NCBI GenBank assembly: GCA_013822285.1
Contig: PNKF01000002.1
Span: 1 to 50,284 of the forward strand
Length of the DNA stretch: 50,284 nucleotides
Direction: 5' to 3'
DNA from: Gemmatimonas sp.
GTDB taxonomy: Bacteria; Gemmatimonadota; Gemmatimonadetes; Gemmatimonadales; Gemmatimonadaceae
Part shown: piece by piece, positions 42,513 through 50,284 of the stretch
Layout: every line of letters starts with the position of its first letter
Position numbering within the stretch: the stretch's first letter is position 1
Position numbers and translations under genes: made by a program
The notes under the pieces: model-generated
Told to the model about the DNA's origin: nothing
Seen by the model: only the letters and a program-made list of their open reading frames with translations
The model's database searches: none

Positions 42513-42947
42513 ATGCCATACACCGTACACTACGACCCAAGCTGCGGCACCCTTTACACCGCCGTGAACGGTGTGGTGGACTTCGCGACCGTCGCGGCCT
42601 GGGAGGCCGAGCTGTACGGGGCGGTGCGCGCGTTGCCCGCAGGCAGCAGTTTCCAGGTGATCGAGGATCTCCGCGGGTACGAAGTCAGCGATCAGGTACT
42701 GGCCGTGCACAAAGAGCTGCGCGAAGTCACGCCTCGGTTCTACGCGGCGCACGGATTTGTCGTCGGGTTCTTCAAGCTCTACGAGGAGACCCCGCCCGAG
42801 CCGACCGAGCCCCGGACCTGCCGCCGCGTCGTCCACCTGCACCACGACGCCCACAAGATGGATCGGTATCGCGAGGTGCTGGGCACCGCCGACGAGAGCT
42901 TCTTCGCCGACGTGGATGCAGCGCGGGAATGGCTGACCAGCCGCTGA
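42513..42947 (+). CDS. Uncharacterised small soluble protein
   Basis: A 144-residue acidic protein with AGGGAG 4 nt before its ATG. No signal peptide. Opening strands (VHYDPSCGTLYTAVNGVVDF), helix AAWEAELYGAVRALP, then QVIEDLRGYEVSD and a final helix (ADVDAAREWL) suggest a small alpha/beta STAS-like fold, as in SpoIIAA/SEC14-like proteins. That is a fold guess, not a family match. A conserved function cannot be given. Confidence 0.7.
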   Translation: MPYTVHYDPSCGTLYTAVNGVVDFATVAAWEAELYGAVRALPAGSSFQVIEDLRGYEVSDQVLAVHKELREVTPRFYAAHGFVVGFFKLYEETPPEPTEPRTCRRVVHLHHDAHKMDRYREVLGTADESFFADVDAAREWLTSR

Positions 42948-42969
42948 GTCGCCCCCGGCGAGAAACGTC

Positions 42970-42975
42970 GATACT
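42970..42975 (+). promoter_or_regulatory. -10-like GATACT before the NTF2-like gene
   Basis: GATACT ends 7 nt before the ATG at 42983. The message would start at or next to the A of the start codon, and no ribosome binding site is visible. Confidence 0.35.
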
Positions 42976-42982
42976 TTAGGGC

Positions 42983-43429
42983 ATGTGGCTTCGGTCCCTC
43001 GTCGGGGCCTTGCTCGTGGGCGTCGCCGTGATCCCGGCGCGCGCCCAGGACTCGGCTCTGTTGCACCGCGATTCCCTCTGGAACTCGCTGCGCCTCCGCG
43101 GTGACGCGGCGGCGCTCGCGCCGTTGCTCGCCGATGACTGGCGGCTCACGCACTCTGATGGACGCGTGCAGGACAAGCGCGACTACCTCGCCGAACTCGC
43201 GACCGGTCGCCGCACCAATGGCCAGGTCGAGAACCTCGGCGTACAGGTGCGTAGCTACGGCAGCACGGCTGTCGTGACCGGCATCTCGGTCCAGTCTGGC
43301 ACCAATGCCGGCGTGCCATGGAGCGGGCGCTTCCGCTTCACGCGAACCTGGATCCTGAAGGACGGACTCTGGGTGATGGTGGCCTCGCATTCGTCACGCT
43401 GCGCCGACGGCGTCACCTGTGAGCCCTGA
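42983..43429 (+). CDS. Exported NTF2-like (DUF4440) protein
   Basis: A 148-residue protein with a signal peptide (LVGALLVGVAVIPARAQ). The mature part is a cone-shaped NTF2/DUF4440 fold: LLHRDSLWNSLRLRGDAAAL, LLADDWRLTHSDGRVQDKRD, and strands RFRFTRTWILKDGLWVMVAS. Such proteins bind small ligands or act as SnoaL-like isomerases or hydrolases. No catalytic residue stands out. It overlaps the diguanylate cyclase start by 11 bases. Confidence 0.78.
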   Translation: MWLRSLVGALLVGVAVIPARAQDSALLHRDSLWNSLRLRGDAAALAPLLADDWRLTHSDGRVQDKRDYLAELATGRRTNGQVENLGVQVRSYGSTAVVTGISVQSGTNAGVPWSGRFRFTRTWILKDGLWVMVASHSSRCADGVTCEP

Positions 43430-44627
43430 CGTGACGCAGGAGCCGACCGAGACGGCGCCGCGCCCGCCGCGCCGCTGGTCCAACTCGTTTACCAAGGGCG
43501 CCCCGAAGACGCCCGTGTGGTCGGCGCCAGATCCAGCGCTTGCCGCCGCGGGTATCGAAGGCGAGTACGTCGTGGCGCGCGTGCGATTGGTGGCGATGTT
43601 GCTGCTGCTGATCTCTCCGACCTACAGCTTGCTCAGCTCCCGCGGCGAGGACGCGATGCACGTCGCGGGCTTCGTCGTGACCCTGCTCTCGGCCGGCGTG
43701 TCGCTCGCGATCTTCTTCCGTCTGCGCAACGGCGCTTGGCGTCCCTGGATCGGATTCGCCTCCAGCGCCTTCGACGTGTCGATGGTGTCGTTGGCCCTCA
43801 CGAGTTTCTATTTCGTCGCCACGCCGCTGAACGCCATCAATTCGACGGTGACGTTCGAGATGTACTTCCTGGCGCTTGTCGCGACGTCGCTGCGCTATGA
43901 CGCCCGCATCTGCATGGTCGTCGGCGGCTTGGCGATCACGCAGTACGGCGCGCTGTGGGCGGCGGCCGCGGCCAGCGGCGATCTCAAGGCCGTCGAGATG
44001 ACGATGCGTGCGGGTCCGTACATCCCAATCGACCTCTTCACGCGGCTCATCCTGCTTGGCATCGCCACGCTGCTCTCGGTGAGCATCGTGCGACGCGCGC
44101 AGCGCCTGTTATATCTCGCGTCCCATGACCGACTGACCGGTCTCTACAATCGCGGACACTTCGACCGCGCCTTGGTCTCGGCGATGGACCAAGCGACGCG
44201 CGACAAGACGCCGCTGTCGCTGGCGCTGATCGACGTCGATCACTTCAAGCAAGTGAACGACCAGCATGGTCATGCCGTGGGCGACCGTGTGCTGGAGCAA
44301 GTCGCCGATCTCATGGCGCGCTCGATGCGGCGCACCGACATCGTCGCGCGCTACGGCGGAGAGGAGTTCGTCATCCTCCTGCCCAACACCACGCGCGACG
44401 CGGCGTACCATCGCATCGAGGCCCTGCGCCGGGAAGTGAGTGACTTCCCGCTGCGGACGGATGACGGGCGCGTGCTGCGCATCGACTTCAGCGCCGGCAT
44501 CGCCGCCACGCAGGCCGACGGGCCGATCATCGACCCGAAGGTGCTCGTGGACGTGGCGGACCGCCGGCTGCTGGCGGCGAAGCGCGCCGGTCGCGGTCGC
44601 TGCTTCGGCAGCGACGACGCGAGCTGA
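43419..44627 (+). CDS. Membrane-bound diguanylate cyclase (GGDEF)
   Basis: A 402-residue protein. Its six or so helices at about residues 52-70, 78-97, 106-128, 141-160, 165-182 and 205-225 form a membrane sensor region. The GGDEF domain (about 235-395) has DRLTGLYNRGHFDRAL, LIDVDHFKQVNDQHGHAVGD and the active site RYGGEEF. An I-site (RRTD) precedes GGEEF by five residues, so the enzyme should be inhibited by its product c-di-GMP. It synthesises c-di-GMP from two GTP. The start is GTG at 43419, with a second GTG at 43431 possible. The signal sensed is unknown. Confidence 0.92.
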   Translation: MSPDVTQEPTETAPRPPRRWSNSFTKGAPKTPVWSAPDPALAAAGIEGEYVVARVRLVAMLLLLISPTYSLLSSRGEDAMHVAGFVVTLLSAGVSLAIFFRLRNGAWRPWIGFASSAFDVSMVSLALTSFYFVATPLNAINSTVTFEMYFLALVATSLRYDARICMVVGGLAITQYGALWAAAAASGDLKAVEMTMRAGPYIPIDLFTRLILLGIATLLSVSIVRRAQRLLYLASHDRLTGLYNRGHFDRALVSAMDQATRDKTPLSLALIDVDHFKQVNDQHGHAVGDRVLEQVADLMARSMRRTDIVARYGGEEFVILLPNTTRDAAYHRIEALRREVSDFPLRTDDGRVLRIDFSAGIAATQADGPIIDPKVLVDVADRRLLAAKRAGRGRCFGSDDAS

Positions 44628-45932
44628 TCAGCGCCGCGGGCGAATCAGGATCAGGCGGTCCTGCGGCGCCACCAGCCACTCGGCGCCGGTCGCAGTGATC
44701 ACGACCATCTCTTCGGGCGAGAGCGTCTTGGTGCCTTCCCCCCAAGTCGTGCTGCCACCGGGCAGCGCCCACGCGTAGAAGCCGTCGAAGGCGAAGGTCA
44801 TGCCCTCGCGCAGCGTGCGCGTCTCGCGACGGTTCAGGTTGGGCCCCGCATCATGCGCCCAGTAGCCGACGCTGTGTCCCGTGCCCCATGGCACGGCGGC
44901 GGATCCGCCGCGGTTCATCACGACGCGCTGCGCAGAGTCCACCGCCGCGCCCGTGACGCCGGGGCGCATCGCGGCGAAGGCCGCGCGACTGCCGGCGCGC
45001 GCCTGCTCCCAACGGCGTAGGTCCTCAGCCGGCGGCGCGGTCTCGCCGGGCCGCAGCACGTACGCGAAGCGCTGGATGTCCGTGACCCACACCCCCCAGA
45101 CCTTGATGCCGAAGTCCGTCTGGATGAACTCCCCGTGCTGGATCACGCGGTCCGATGCATGCGAGTGCCCGCGATCGGGACCCGAGTTCACACTCGGATT
45201 CTGTGCGGGTGACCAGCCGTCCTCGACGCCGAGCTCGCGCATGCGCTGCTTGAGGAAGCGCGCGAGATCGGAGTCCTTCGTCACGCCCGGCACCACCGTC
45301 GCGTACGCCTCGGCTTCGAGCTGCGCCGTGAGCGCCGCCGCGCGGCGCATGATGTCGACTTCCGCCGGGAGCTTCACCTGCAGCCAAAGCTCCACCAGTT
45401 CCTCACTCGGCACCAGCCGCTTCGACCATTCCACGCCGAGCGCGCGCTCCAGCGCCACGCGCTGCGAGTACGAGAGCCCATCGGTGACGTTCTCACTGCC
45501 GCCGCTGTTGATGGCGATCCGGCGTGCCCCGCTCGCGCGCAGCCGCTCGGCGACGGCCTGCATCAGCGCGTCGCTGGAGTTCCGGTCGTAGACCACGACG
45601 GAGTCATGTAGTCCGAGCTCTCGCAGCGCGATCGCCTCGCCGAATCCAGAAATCATCACGGAGTGCAGGCGGTCGCCGTTACGGACGAACAGCACGGCGG
45701 ATGGCGCACCGGCGTTCTCTCCGCCGACGTGCAACGCCAGCGGATCGTTGGCGTTCTCACGCAGGAAGGTCACCCAGGCATCGACATTCGCCTCACGCAT
45801 GGCCTGCGGCAGCAAGCGCGTGATGCGTTCGCGACGGATCTCCGGCCAAGGACTGGGGCCGGTGAAGTCCGTGGGCTGCTGGGCAACGAGCGGGGCGGTC
45901 GCGAGCAGACTGGCGAGAACGAGGAAGCGCAT
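44628..45932 (-). CDS. Exported M24-family (Xaa-Pro aminopeptidase-like) protein
   Basis: A 434-residue protein with a signal peptide (MRFLVLASLLATAPLVAQQ). An N-terminal creatinase-like domain precedes the pita-bread fold. M24 metal positions: first Asp in IQTDFGIKVWG, second in VTDIQRF, His in GTGHSVGYWAHD, and the last Glu in WGEGTKTLSPEEMVV. The fourth ligand, normally Glu in a TIEPG-type motif, reads FAFDGFYA with Asp. Activity may be changed or lost. It is convergent with the diguanylate cyclase, with stops abutting. Probably periplasmic. Confidence 0.85.
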   Translation of the reverse strand: MRFLVLASLLATAPLVAQQPTDFTGPSPWPEIRRERITRLLPQAMREANVDAWVTFLRENANDPLALHVGGENAGAPSAVLFVRNGDRLHSVMISGFGEAIALRELGLHDSVVVYDRNSSDALMQAVAERLRASGARRIAINSGGSENVTDGLSYSQRVALERALGVEWSKRLVPSEELVELWLQVKLPAEVDIMRRAAALTAQLEAEAYATVVPGVTKDSDLARFLKQRMRELGVEDGWSPAQNPSVNSGPDRGHSHASDRVIQHGEFIQTDFGIKVWGVWVTDIQRFAYVLRPGETAPPAEDLRRWEQARAGSRAAFAAMRPGVTGAAVDSAQRVVMNRGGSAAVPWGTGHSVGYWAHDAGPNLNRRETRTLREGMTFAFDGFYAWALPGGSTTWGEGTKTLSPEEMVVITATGAEWLVAPQDRLILIRPRR

Positions 45933-46005
45933 GGACGAGGAGCGTTTGAAGGTTGTTGAAGTATCGCTGCACGCGGCGCAACCCGGAACTCGCCAGATTT
46001 AAGTG

Positions 46006-46389
46006 ATGCCCAAACGTCCTGCCGTCAGCTTTGACTGGTCTGAGGGTCGTTTCTTCGACCGCTGGATGCTCGTGCACTTTCTGAGCGGAGTCGCCGGCGG
46101 CTTCAGCAACCGATGGTTCGAATTGTCGACACCGATGGTGTTCGTCGTCGCCGTCGCCATGATGGCCGGTTGGGAGTTCGGGGAGTGGAAGCTCGGCGTG
46201 ACCGAAAGCCTGTCCAACATCGTGATCGACATCATGGTCGGCTGCGCCGGCGTGGGGCTCGCTCTGGCCATCGCAACCCGACTGTCGCCGACCGCTGAGG
46301 TTGTGGCGTTCGTGGCGACCTTCTCGGTCGCCGCCGCCGGAGGCGTACTGGGATTCGTTGCGTATCGGCGACGGAACGAGGCCAAATGA
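46006..46389 (+). CDS. Small membrane protein, unknown function
   Basis: A 127-residue protein with three or four helices: about 22-35 (MLVHFLSGVAGGF), 44-56 (MVFVVAVAMMAGW), 69-90 (NIVIDIMVGCAGVGLALAI) and 96-118. Conserved-looking polar residues inside the membrane part (HFLSG, WEFGEW, ESLSNIVID) suggest a functional core and not just an anchor. A CAGATT lies 6 nt before the ATG and no Shine-Dalgarno sequence is seen. Family not recognised. Confidence 0.62.
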   Translation: MPKRPAVSFDWSEGRFFDRWMLVHFLSGVAGGFSNRWFELSTPMVFVVAVAMMAGWEFGEWKLGVTESLSNIVIDIMVGCAGVGLALAIATRLSPTAEVVAFVATFSVAAAGGVLGFVAYRRRNEAK

Positions 46390-46392
46390 AGC

Positions 46393-46424
46393 TGGGCCCG
46401 GCCGCCGACAGGCGACCGGGCCCA
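46393..46424. terminator. Strong hairpin between convergent genes
   Basis: TGGGCCCGG pairs with CCGGGCCCA and CGCC pairs with GGCG, with one mismatch, around the loop GACA. It lies 3 bases after the membrane protein stop and 20 bases beyond the nuclease stop, so it serves both strands. Confidence 0.75.
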
Positions 46425-46443
46425 CTAGTGATCCCGCAGCGCG

Positions 46444-49400
46444 TTACCGGCCCTGGAGCGTGGACTTCCGCAGCCGGACGATAGCGCCGGACACGGGTCG
46501 CAGCGCTTCCTCCGAGAGTCGGCCGCTGCGCAGCATCGCCTCGAGCTCGTTCTCCAGCGCGCCAAGCTGACCGAGCAGCGCCTCAGCATTGCTGCGGCCG
46601 AGGCTGGCCTTGATGGCGCGAACCTTCGCGTTGAGCGACTGCGTCTCGCCGCGGTTCAGACCTGCGACGGCGACCAGCGCGTTGACCTCATCTTCGACCT
46701 GCAGCGCGGCCTGCGCCGGCGTGGCCTGGGCTACCGAGATCTCCGCACTCACGGTGTCCACGAGCCCGTCGTTGTCGGTCGTCACCAGCTGGACGGTGTA
46801 GGTACCGAAGGTCTCGTACTCGTGCTGCGGGGCGACGCCGCTGCCCGTCGTGCCGTCGCCGAAGTCCCAGGCGTACGACACGATGCTGCCGTTCGGATCG
46901 ACCGATGCGCTGGCGTCAAACGTGATGGCCGCACCTTCGAGGCCGCTCACCGACGCGATGGCACCGAGCGGCGGCTGCGTGCCCGTGATCAGCGCGCGAC
47001 GCGTCTTCTCCGGCAAGCCGCTGAGGAAGCGATAGCCGCTGAGTCGCTCGACGGAGTCGGCCGTGACGACGTACGACGTCTGCCAGTTCACGTTGCGGAT
47101 GCCCATCGCGTTCGGCATGACCACGGCGATCACCTGCAGGTCGCGGTAGTCGCGCACGTCCTCGAGCCGCGTGCCGGGCGCGGCGACCACGCTCACCTTC
47201 CAGGTCCACGCCGGAATGGTGATGAGGCCTTCATTCTTGATCGTGCCGACAGAGCCAGACGCGCCGGCATAGATGAAGACTTCCTTGCCCTGCGAGTCCG
47301 CGAGGTCGCCGAGGAACATCTCGTGCGCCGCCCACGGCCCCTGGTTGTTGTCAGAGAACTGCGGGATGATGTTCGAGAAGTAGAAGGTGCGCGCGTTGTC
47401 GAGCGCGCCGACGGTGCGATCGGCCGATCGCGCGAGGTGGCCGCGGTCGATGCCGATGCCTTGGCCGAGGAAGCCACCGGCGCCGGTGTAGTCGGCCGTG
47501 GAGTACCGCGAGAAGCCCGCCTGCTCGAGCAGCGGATCGAAGGTGAAGCAATCGCAGCGCTCGGCGCCTGGCACGCGGTTACCGGCGGCCACGCTGTAGG
47601 CCACCCAGTTCGGGATGCCGCGACCGCCATTCCACGAGCTGGTGAACTCGCGACGGTTCAGCAGGAAGTCGTCGCTCGCATCGTTGTCCACAGGCAGACC
47701 GAAGATCGCGGGATTCGCGTAGGTCACGCTGCTCGGCGCGAACTCACGCACCGGCAGGCGGAAGTTGCGGCCCGCCCCGTCTTCTGCCGTGATGCGGACG
47801 ATACCGGTGCCGATCGCGAGGCCGCGAATCACGCCGCGCGCATCGATGGAGAGGATGTCCGGCGTGAGCGAGGTCCACGTCCCGGTCGTGGCGACGGTGG
47901 CACCAGTCGCATCACGCAGCGTGCCGAAGAGCTGGTCTTCGAAGCCGACCGGCAACGTGTCCGTCGTCAGGCGACCGCTGATGGACCAGGTGTTGGGCGA
48001 CACGAAGGGCGGCGCGTCGGCCAAGCCCGTGTTCTCCGCACCCGGCGTGCCATAGTCCCCGTCGCCGAAGGTCGTGGTCGAGAAGCCCCAAGCCGCGTCG
48101 TCGGCGTTCGTCACCTGCGCAACGCCCGGCCGCAGTCCCTTGGTCACGCCACGCGGCAGCGTCGTCCATGAGAGCGAGTCAACGATGGCCTGCGTGGCGT
48201 CGAGCAGCACGAGGTAATCGTTGTTGTCGAGCCAGATCGTGCTGTTGCCGGTGAAGTAGTTGTAGTCGAGGGTCAGTCCACCGTTGCGCGCGGAATCGAA
48301 GCCACGACCGAGCACGGCGTATCCACCGGCCGGCACGATGACGGCCGCGCTGATCGTGTGCGCCGGCTGGCCGCTGCCGCCGGAGAGGATGCGCCAGCCC
48401 TGCAGGTTGATCGGCGCATCGCTCGTATTGTGGACTTCGAACCATTCGCCCCAGCTCGCGCTCTCGGCGTTCGCCGGATCGCCCATGAGCTCATTGATCT
48501 GCAACTGGATCGGCGAAACCGCGCGCGGCGCGGCGGTGACGGTGATCGTCGCCTGCGCGGACTGTGCACCGGCGCTGGCGGTGATCGTGGCGGTGCCGGC
48601 GGCGACGGCGGTCACGAGGCCGCTGCTGCTGACGGTCGCGACACTGGCTGCGCTGCTCGTCCACGAGATGGCGACGTTGAGCGCGTTGCCGTCGGCATCC
48701 TTCGGCGTGGCGGTCAGTTGCTGCGTGGCGCCGATGATGAGGCTGGCGGACGTCGCGGAAAGCTGGACGCTCGCAACAGTCGGGCCGGTGACGCCGCCGT
48801 CACAGGGGGCGATGGCGGGCGTGGCCGAGTTGCGCGCCACAAACCCGTTTTGGGTCACGATGTCGAAGTCGGCCTGCGCGATTCCCGTGTACGCACATCC
48901 GCCGTCCTTACGCCGCGCCGACGAGGTGTTTGACAGGTTCACCGTCCGCGTGCCCCACTCGACGACGCACGCCGCATCACCAGAGGCGGCCCCGAAGCCC
49001 ATGCGATCGACGACGTTGCTGCCCACAGGACAGGCTCCCGAGAGGTCTGATCCCGCGCTCACCAGTACGACCTTTCCTGCCATGGCCGACATGCTCGCAT
49101 TGCCAATCGCATCAGGAGTCGGCAGCGCAGGCTGCGTTCCGGTGCCAGCCGCCTGCTGCACGAGATAGTAGCCACCGGGCTGGATGCTGCCAGAAAGCGC
49201 CGTGTAGTTCCAGTTGCTTCCGGTGGAAGACGCGTATGCGACACGCCAGCCGGCGAGATTGACCGGCGTCGCTCCCGGATTGAACAGCTCGACGAAGTCG
49301 TTGCGATACAGGGCGCCTGCATTACCTCCGCCGCCCTGGATTTGACTGATCACCACCGCCGGCCGCGCCACCGACGCCGCCTGCACAAGCGTCGTAACCG

Positions 49401-49497
49401 CAGTGGCCCGCTGCGGCGCCGTCGGCGCCTCCGCACAGGAGAGAAAAGCAAGCGTAGCCGCGAGGGCGCTGGCGACACGAATAGACGAGAGGCGCAT
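46444..49497 (-). CDS. Secreted DNA/RNA non-specific endonuclease with lamin-tail, Ig-like and PKD domains
   Basis: A 1017-residue protein. The signal peptide ends in a lipobox (LAFLSC). Domains in order: lamin-tail (LTD) at about 45-230 (FVELFNPGATPVNLAGWRV); BIG2 Ig-like at about 240-325; a second LTD at about 335-490 (EWFEVHNTSDAPINLQGWRI); another Ig-like segment at about 505-585; a DNA/RNA non-specific nuclease at about 600-830 with the catalytic GIDRGHLARSADRT near residue 684; PKD at about 850-930 (YAWDFGDGTTGSG); and a helical C-terminus. The DRGH His and a downstream Asn (SNIIPQFSDNNQG) form the Mg-dependent site. It would degrade extracellular nucleic acid for nutrient or phosphate gain, or as a competitor weapon. 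Confidence 0.88.
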   Translation of the reverse strand: MRLSSIRVASALAATLAFLSCAEAPTAPQRATAVTTLVQAASVARPAVVISQIQGGGGNAGALYRNDFVELFNPGATPVNLAGWRVAYASSTGSNWNYTALSGSIQPGGYYLVQQAAGTGTQPALPTPDAIGNASMSAMAGKVVLVSAGSDLSGACPVGSNVVDRMGFGAASGDAACVVEWGTRTVNLSNTSSARRKDGGCAYTGIAQADFDIVTQNGFVARNSATPAIAPCDGGVTGPTVASVQLSATSASLIIGATQQLTATPKDADGNALNVAISWTSSAASVATVSSSGLVTAVAAGTATITASAGAQSAQATITVTAAPRAVSPIQLQINELMGDPANAESASWGEWFEVHNTSDAPINLQGWRILSGGSGQPAHTISAAVIVPAGGYAVLGRGFDSARNGGLTLDYNYFTGNSTIWLDNNDYLVLLDATQAIVDSLSWTTLPRGVTKGLRPGVAQVTNADDAAWGFSTTTFGDGDYGTPGAENTGLADAPPFVSPNTWSISGRLTTDTLPVGFEDQLFGTLRDATGATVATTGTWTSLTPDILSIDARGVIRGLAIGTGIVRITAEDGAGRNFRLPVREFAPSSVTYANPAIFGLPVDNDASDDFLLNRREFTSSWNGGRGIPNWVAYSVAAGNRVPGAERCDCFTFDPLLEQAGFSRYSTADYTGAGGFLGQGIGIDRGHLARSADRTVGALDNARTFYFSNIIPQFSDNNQGPWAAHEMFLGDLADSQGKEVFIYAGASGSVGTIKNEGLITIPAWTWKVSVVAAPGTRLEDVRDYRDLQVIAVVMPNAMGIRNVNWQTSYVVTADSVERLSGYRFLSGLPEKTRRALITGTQPPLGAIASVSGLEGAAITFDASASVDPNGSIVSYAWDFGDGTTGSGVAPQHEYETFGTYTVQLVTTDNDGLVDTVSAEISVAQATPAQAALQVEDEVNALVAVAGLNRGETQSLNAKVRAIKASLGRSNAEALLGQLGALENELEAMLRSGRLSEEALRPVSGAIVRLRKSTLQGR

Positions 49498-49620
49498 ATG
49501 AACCGGTCTGAGGTCGAGCTCCGCGGGCGCGCGGAGACCCCTAATGTGCCGCCCGCGCGCGCAACATTCAAACCGGCGCGGTCACGAATTCGTCGCGGTC
49601 TGCGGAACCCGTCCAAGACA

Positions 49621-49657
49621 ACGGTGCCCGGCAGACCGATCGTCCGCCGGGCACCGT
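49621..49657 (-). terminator. Perfect 12-bp hairpin after the BchE-like gene
   Basis: ACGGTGCCCGGC pairs perfectly with GCCGGGCACCGT around a 13-nt loop. On the minus strand it is followed by TGTCTTGG and lies 18 bases after the stop at 49675. The remaining stretch to 49497 shows no gene. Confidence 0.72.
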
Positions 49658-49674
49658 GTGCAGCACGTCCGTAC

Positions 49675-50284
49675 TCAGCAGGCCTTGATGCCCCCGCCCC
49701 CGGGCGGCTCCTTCGGCGTCAACGTACTCCGCTTCGGCGCGATGAACTCATCCGCCGGCAGGTCATGCCCGCTCATCTCAATGATGGGCAGGGACGAGTG
49801 CCGGACGTGCTGGATCTCTTTCTTTGACCGCATGCGAACTAGCTCTTCCTTGCTGGTAACCTTCGTCTCATCGAAGCCGAAGTCTACGGTGCCCTGGCCC
49901 CAGTAGTTGATGCGCCCGAGATCGTAGAATCGCCGTTCCACCGCGCTCTTGAGGTATGCCTTGAGGCAGCCGCGCAGGTACTTCCGTCGGTACGAGTCCT
50001 TGTCCCAGAGGTAGCCCCAGGTCGCCTTCTTGAAGTAGAAGCGCCGGTAGTTCTTGAGCACCCCCGCCAGCACCTGGTCACGCGTCATCGTCTCGGGCTG
50101 GATGATCGGCGTCACGAAGTTGTACTTGGCGTAGTCGCGCACTTCGACCTTGTCGCCCAGCTCCTGGAAGAGATCCGAGAAGGGCCACGGCGTGTAGCAG
50201 TTCCAGTTCACGAGGTCCGGCTTCCAGTCCTGCGCCATGGCATAGGTCTCTTCCAGCGTCTCCGGCGTCTCGTTCTCCAGGCCG
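49675..50284 (-). CDS. bchE: BchE-like B12-binding radical SAM protein, C-terminal part
   Basis: Open to the right edge, so the N-terminus with the cobalamin and CxxxCxxC parts is missing; about 202 residues are seen. Upstream of the first internal Met it reads GLENETPETLEETYAMAQDW, then VNWNCYTPWPFSDLFQELGD, YNFVTPIIQPETMTRDQVL, VLKNYRRFYF, RKYLRGCLKAYLKS and ERRFYDLGRINYWGQGTVDF. This pattern matches the end of BchE, the anaerobic Mg-protoporphyrin IX monomethyl ester cyclase of bacteriochlorophyll synthesis. A tail of about 60 residues ending in PPGGGG is extra. If correct, a photosynthesis gene cluster begins at this edge. A non-photosynthetic radical SAM relative is the alternative. Confidence 0.62.
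   Translation of the reverse strand, partial: GLENETPETLEETYAMAQDWKPDLVNWNCYTPWPFSDLFQELGDKVEVRDYAKYNFVTPIIQPETMTRDQVLAGVLKNYRRFYFKKATWGYLWDKDSYRRKYLRGCLKAYLKSAVERRFYDLGRINYWGQGTVDFGFDETKVTSKEELVRMRSKKEIQHVRHSSLPIIEMSGHDLPADEFIAPKRSTLTPKEPPGGGGIKAC

Noticed and set aside
1-50284. tRNA, rRNA, CRISPR arrays, insertion sequences, phage genes
   Set aside because: No cloverleaf ending in CCA-type acceptor, no regular direct repeats with spacers, and no transposase, integrase or capsid motifs were seen on either strand.

Overview
This is about 50 kb of high-GC bacterial chromosome, densely packed with short-gapped or overlapping genes. The gene mix suggests Gemmatimonadota: many exported M28, M20, M1 and M24 peptidases, DUF2911, Ig-like lipoproteins, and a BchE-type radical SAM protein at the right edge, as expected of phototrophic members. 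The phylum is inferred from gene content because no rRNA is present. No tRNA, rRNA, CRISPR array, insertion sequence or prophage was seen.

Layout. 1-9.5 kb: a partial greA-like gene (minus) with a terminator hairpin in its leader; a metallo-beta-lactamase-fold protein; a four-gene operon (DUF2911, DUF3299, LolD-like ATPase, FtsX/MacB-like permease); an exported M28 peptidase; a small membrane protein with a duplicated-motif secreted protein; and DUF1304 with an M20 peptidase. 9.5-12.1 kb: an M1 aminopeptidase lipoprotein (minus). 12.2-18.9 kb: five plus-strand genes that form the most unusual part of the window. They encode a nucleotidyltransferase fused to an HtrL/YibB-like glycosyltransferase, an HprK-like kinase, a PqqD-domain protein with an RR motif and a Ser/Thr/Pro/Ala tail, a GlcNAc-transferase-like enzyme, and a two-domain glycosyltransferase. 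I propose a peptide- or protein-modification system in which the tail of the PqqD protein is the substrate.

18.9-36.9 kb is a coherent beta-glucan (laminarin-type) utilisation region. The Entner-Doudoroff operon zwf-edd-glk-eda-pgl runs minus. A glycosidase fused to a predicted outer-membrane barrel and two GH3 enzymes run plus. A glycan-binding lipoprotein, a ROK repressor, a GH16 lipoprotein and a GPH-family sugar transporter run minus. Two near-identical palindromes, (A)CTTTGTTYG...CRAACAAAG(T), sit just downstream of TTGACA boxes at the two key promoters and are the probable ROK operators. The implied flow is surface cleavage and binding, transport of oligosaccharides, cytoplasmic GH3 release of glucose, phosphorylation by Glk, and oxidation through the ED pathway.

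36.9-39.7 kb: an overlapping trio of YjbQ, a RuBisCO-like protein and a DUF900 hydrolase lipoprotein. 39.8-42.5 kb: a two-subunit molybdenum hydroxylase (isoquinoline 1-oxidoreductase type). 42.5-46.4 kb: small proteins, a membrane diguanylate cyclase and an exported M24 peptidase. 46.4-49.5 kb: a large secreted DNA/RNA non-specific endonuclease with lamin-tail, Ig-like and PKD domains. 49.7 kb to the end: the C-terminal part of a BchE-like radical SAM protein.

Several first genes of transcription units have a -10-like hexamer only 6-7 nt before the start codon and no Shine-Dalgarno sequence, which suggests leaderless mRNAs. No gap between genes exceeds 300 bases.
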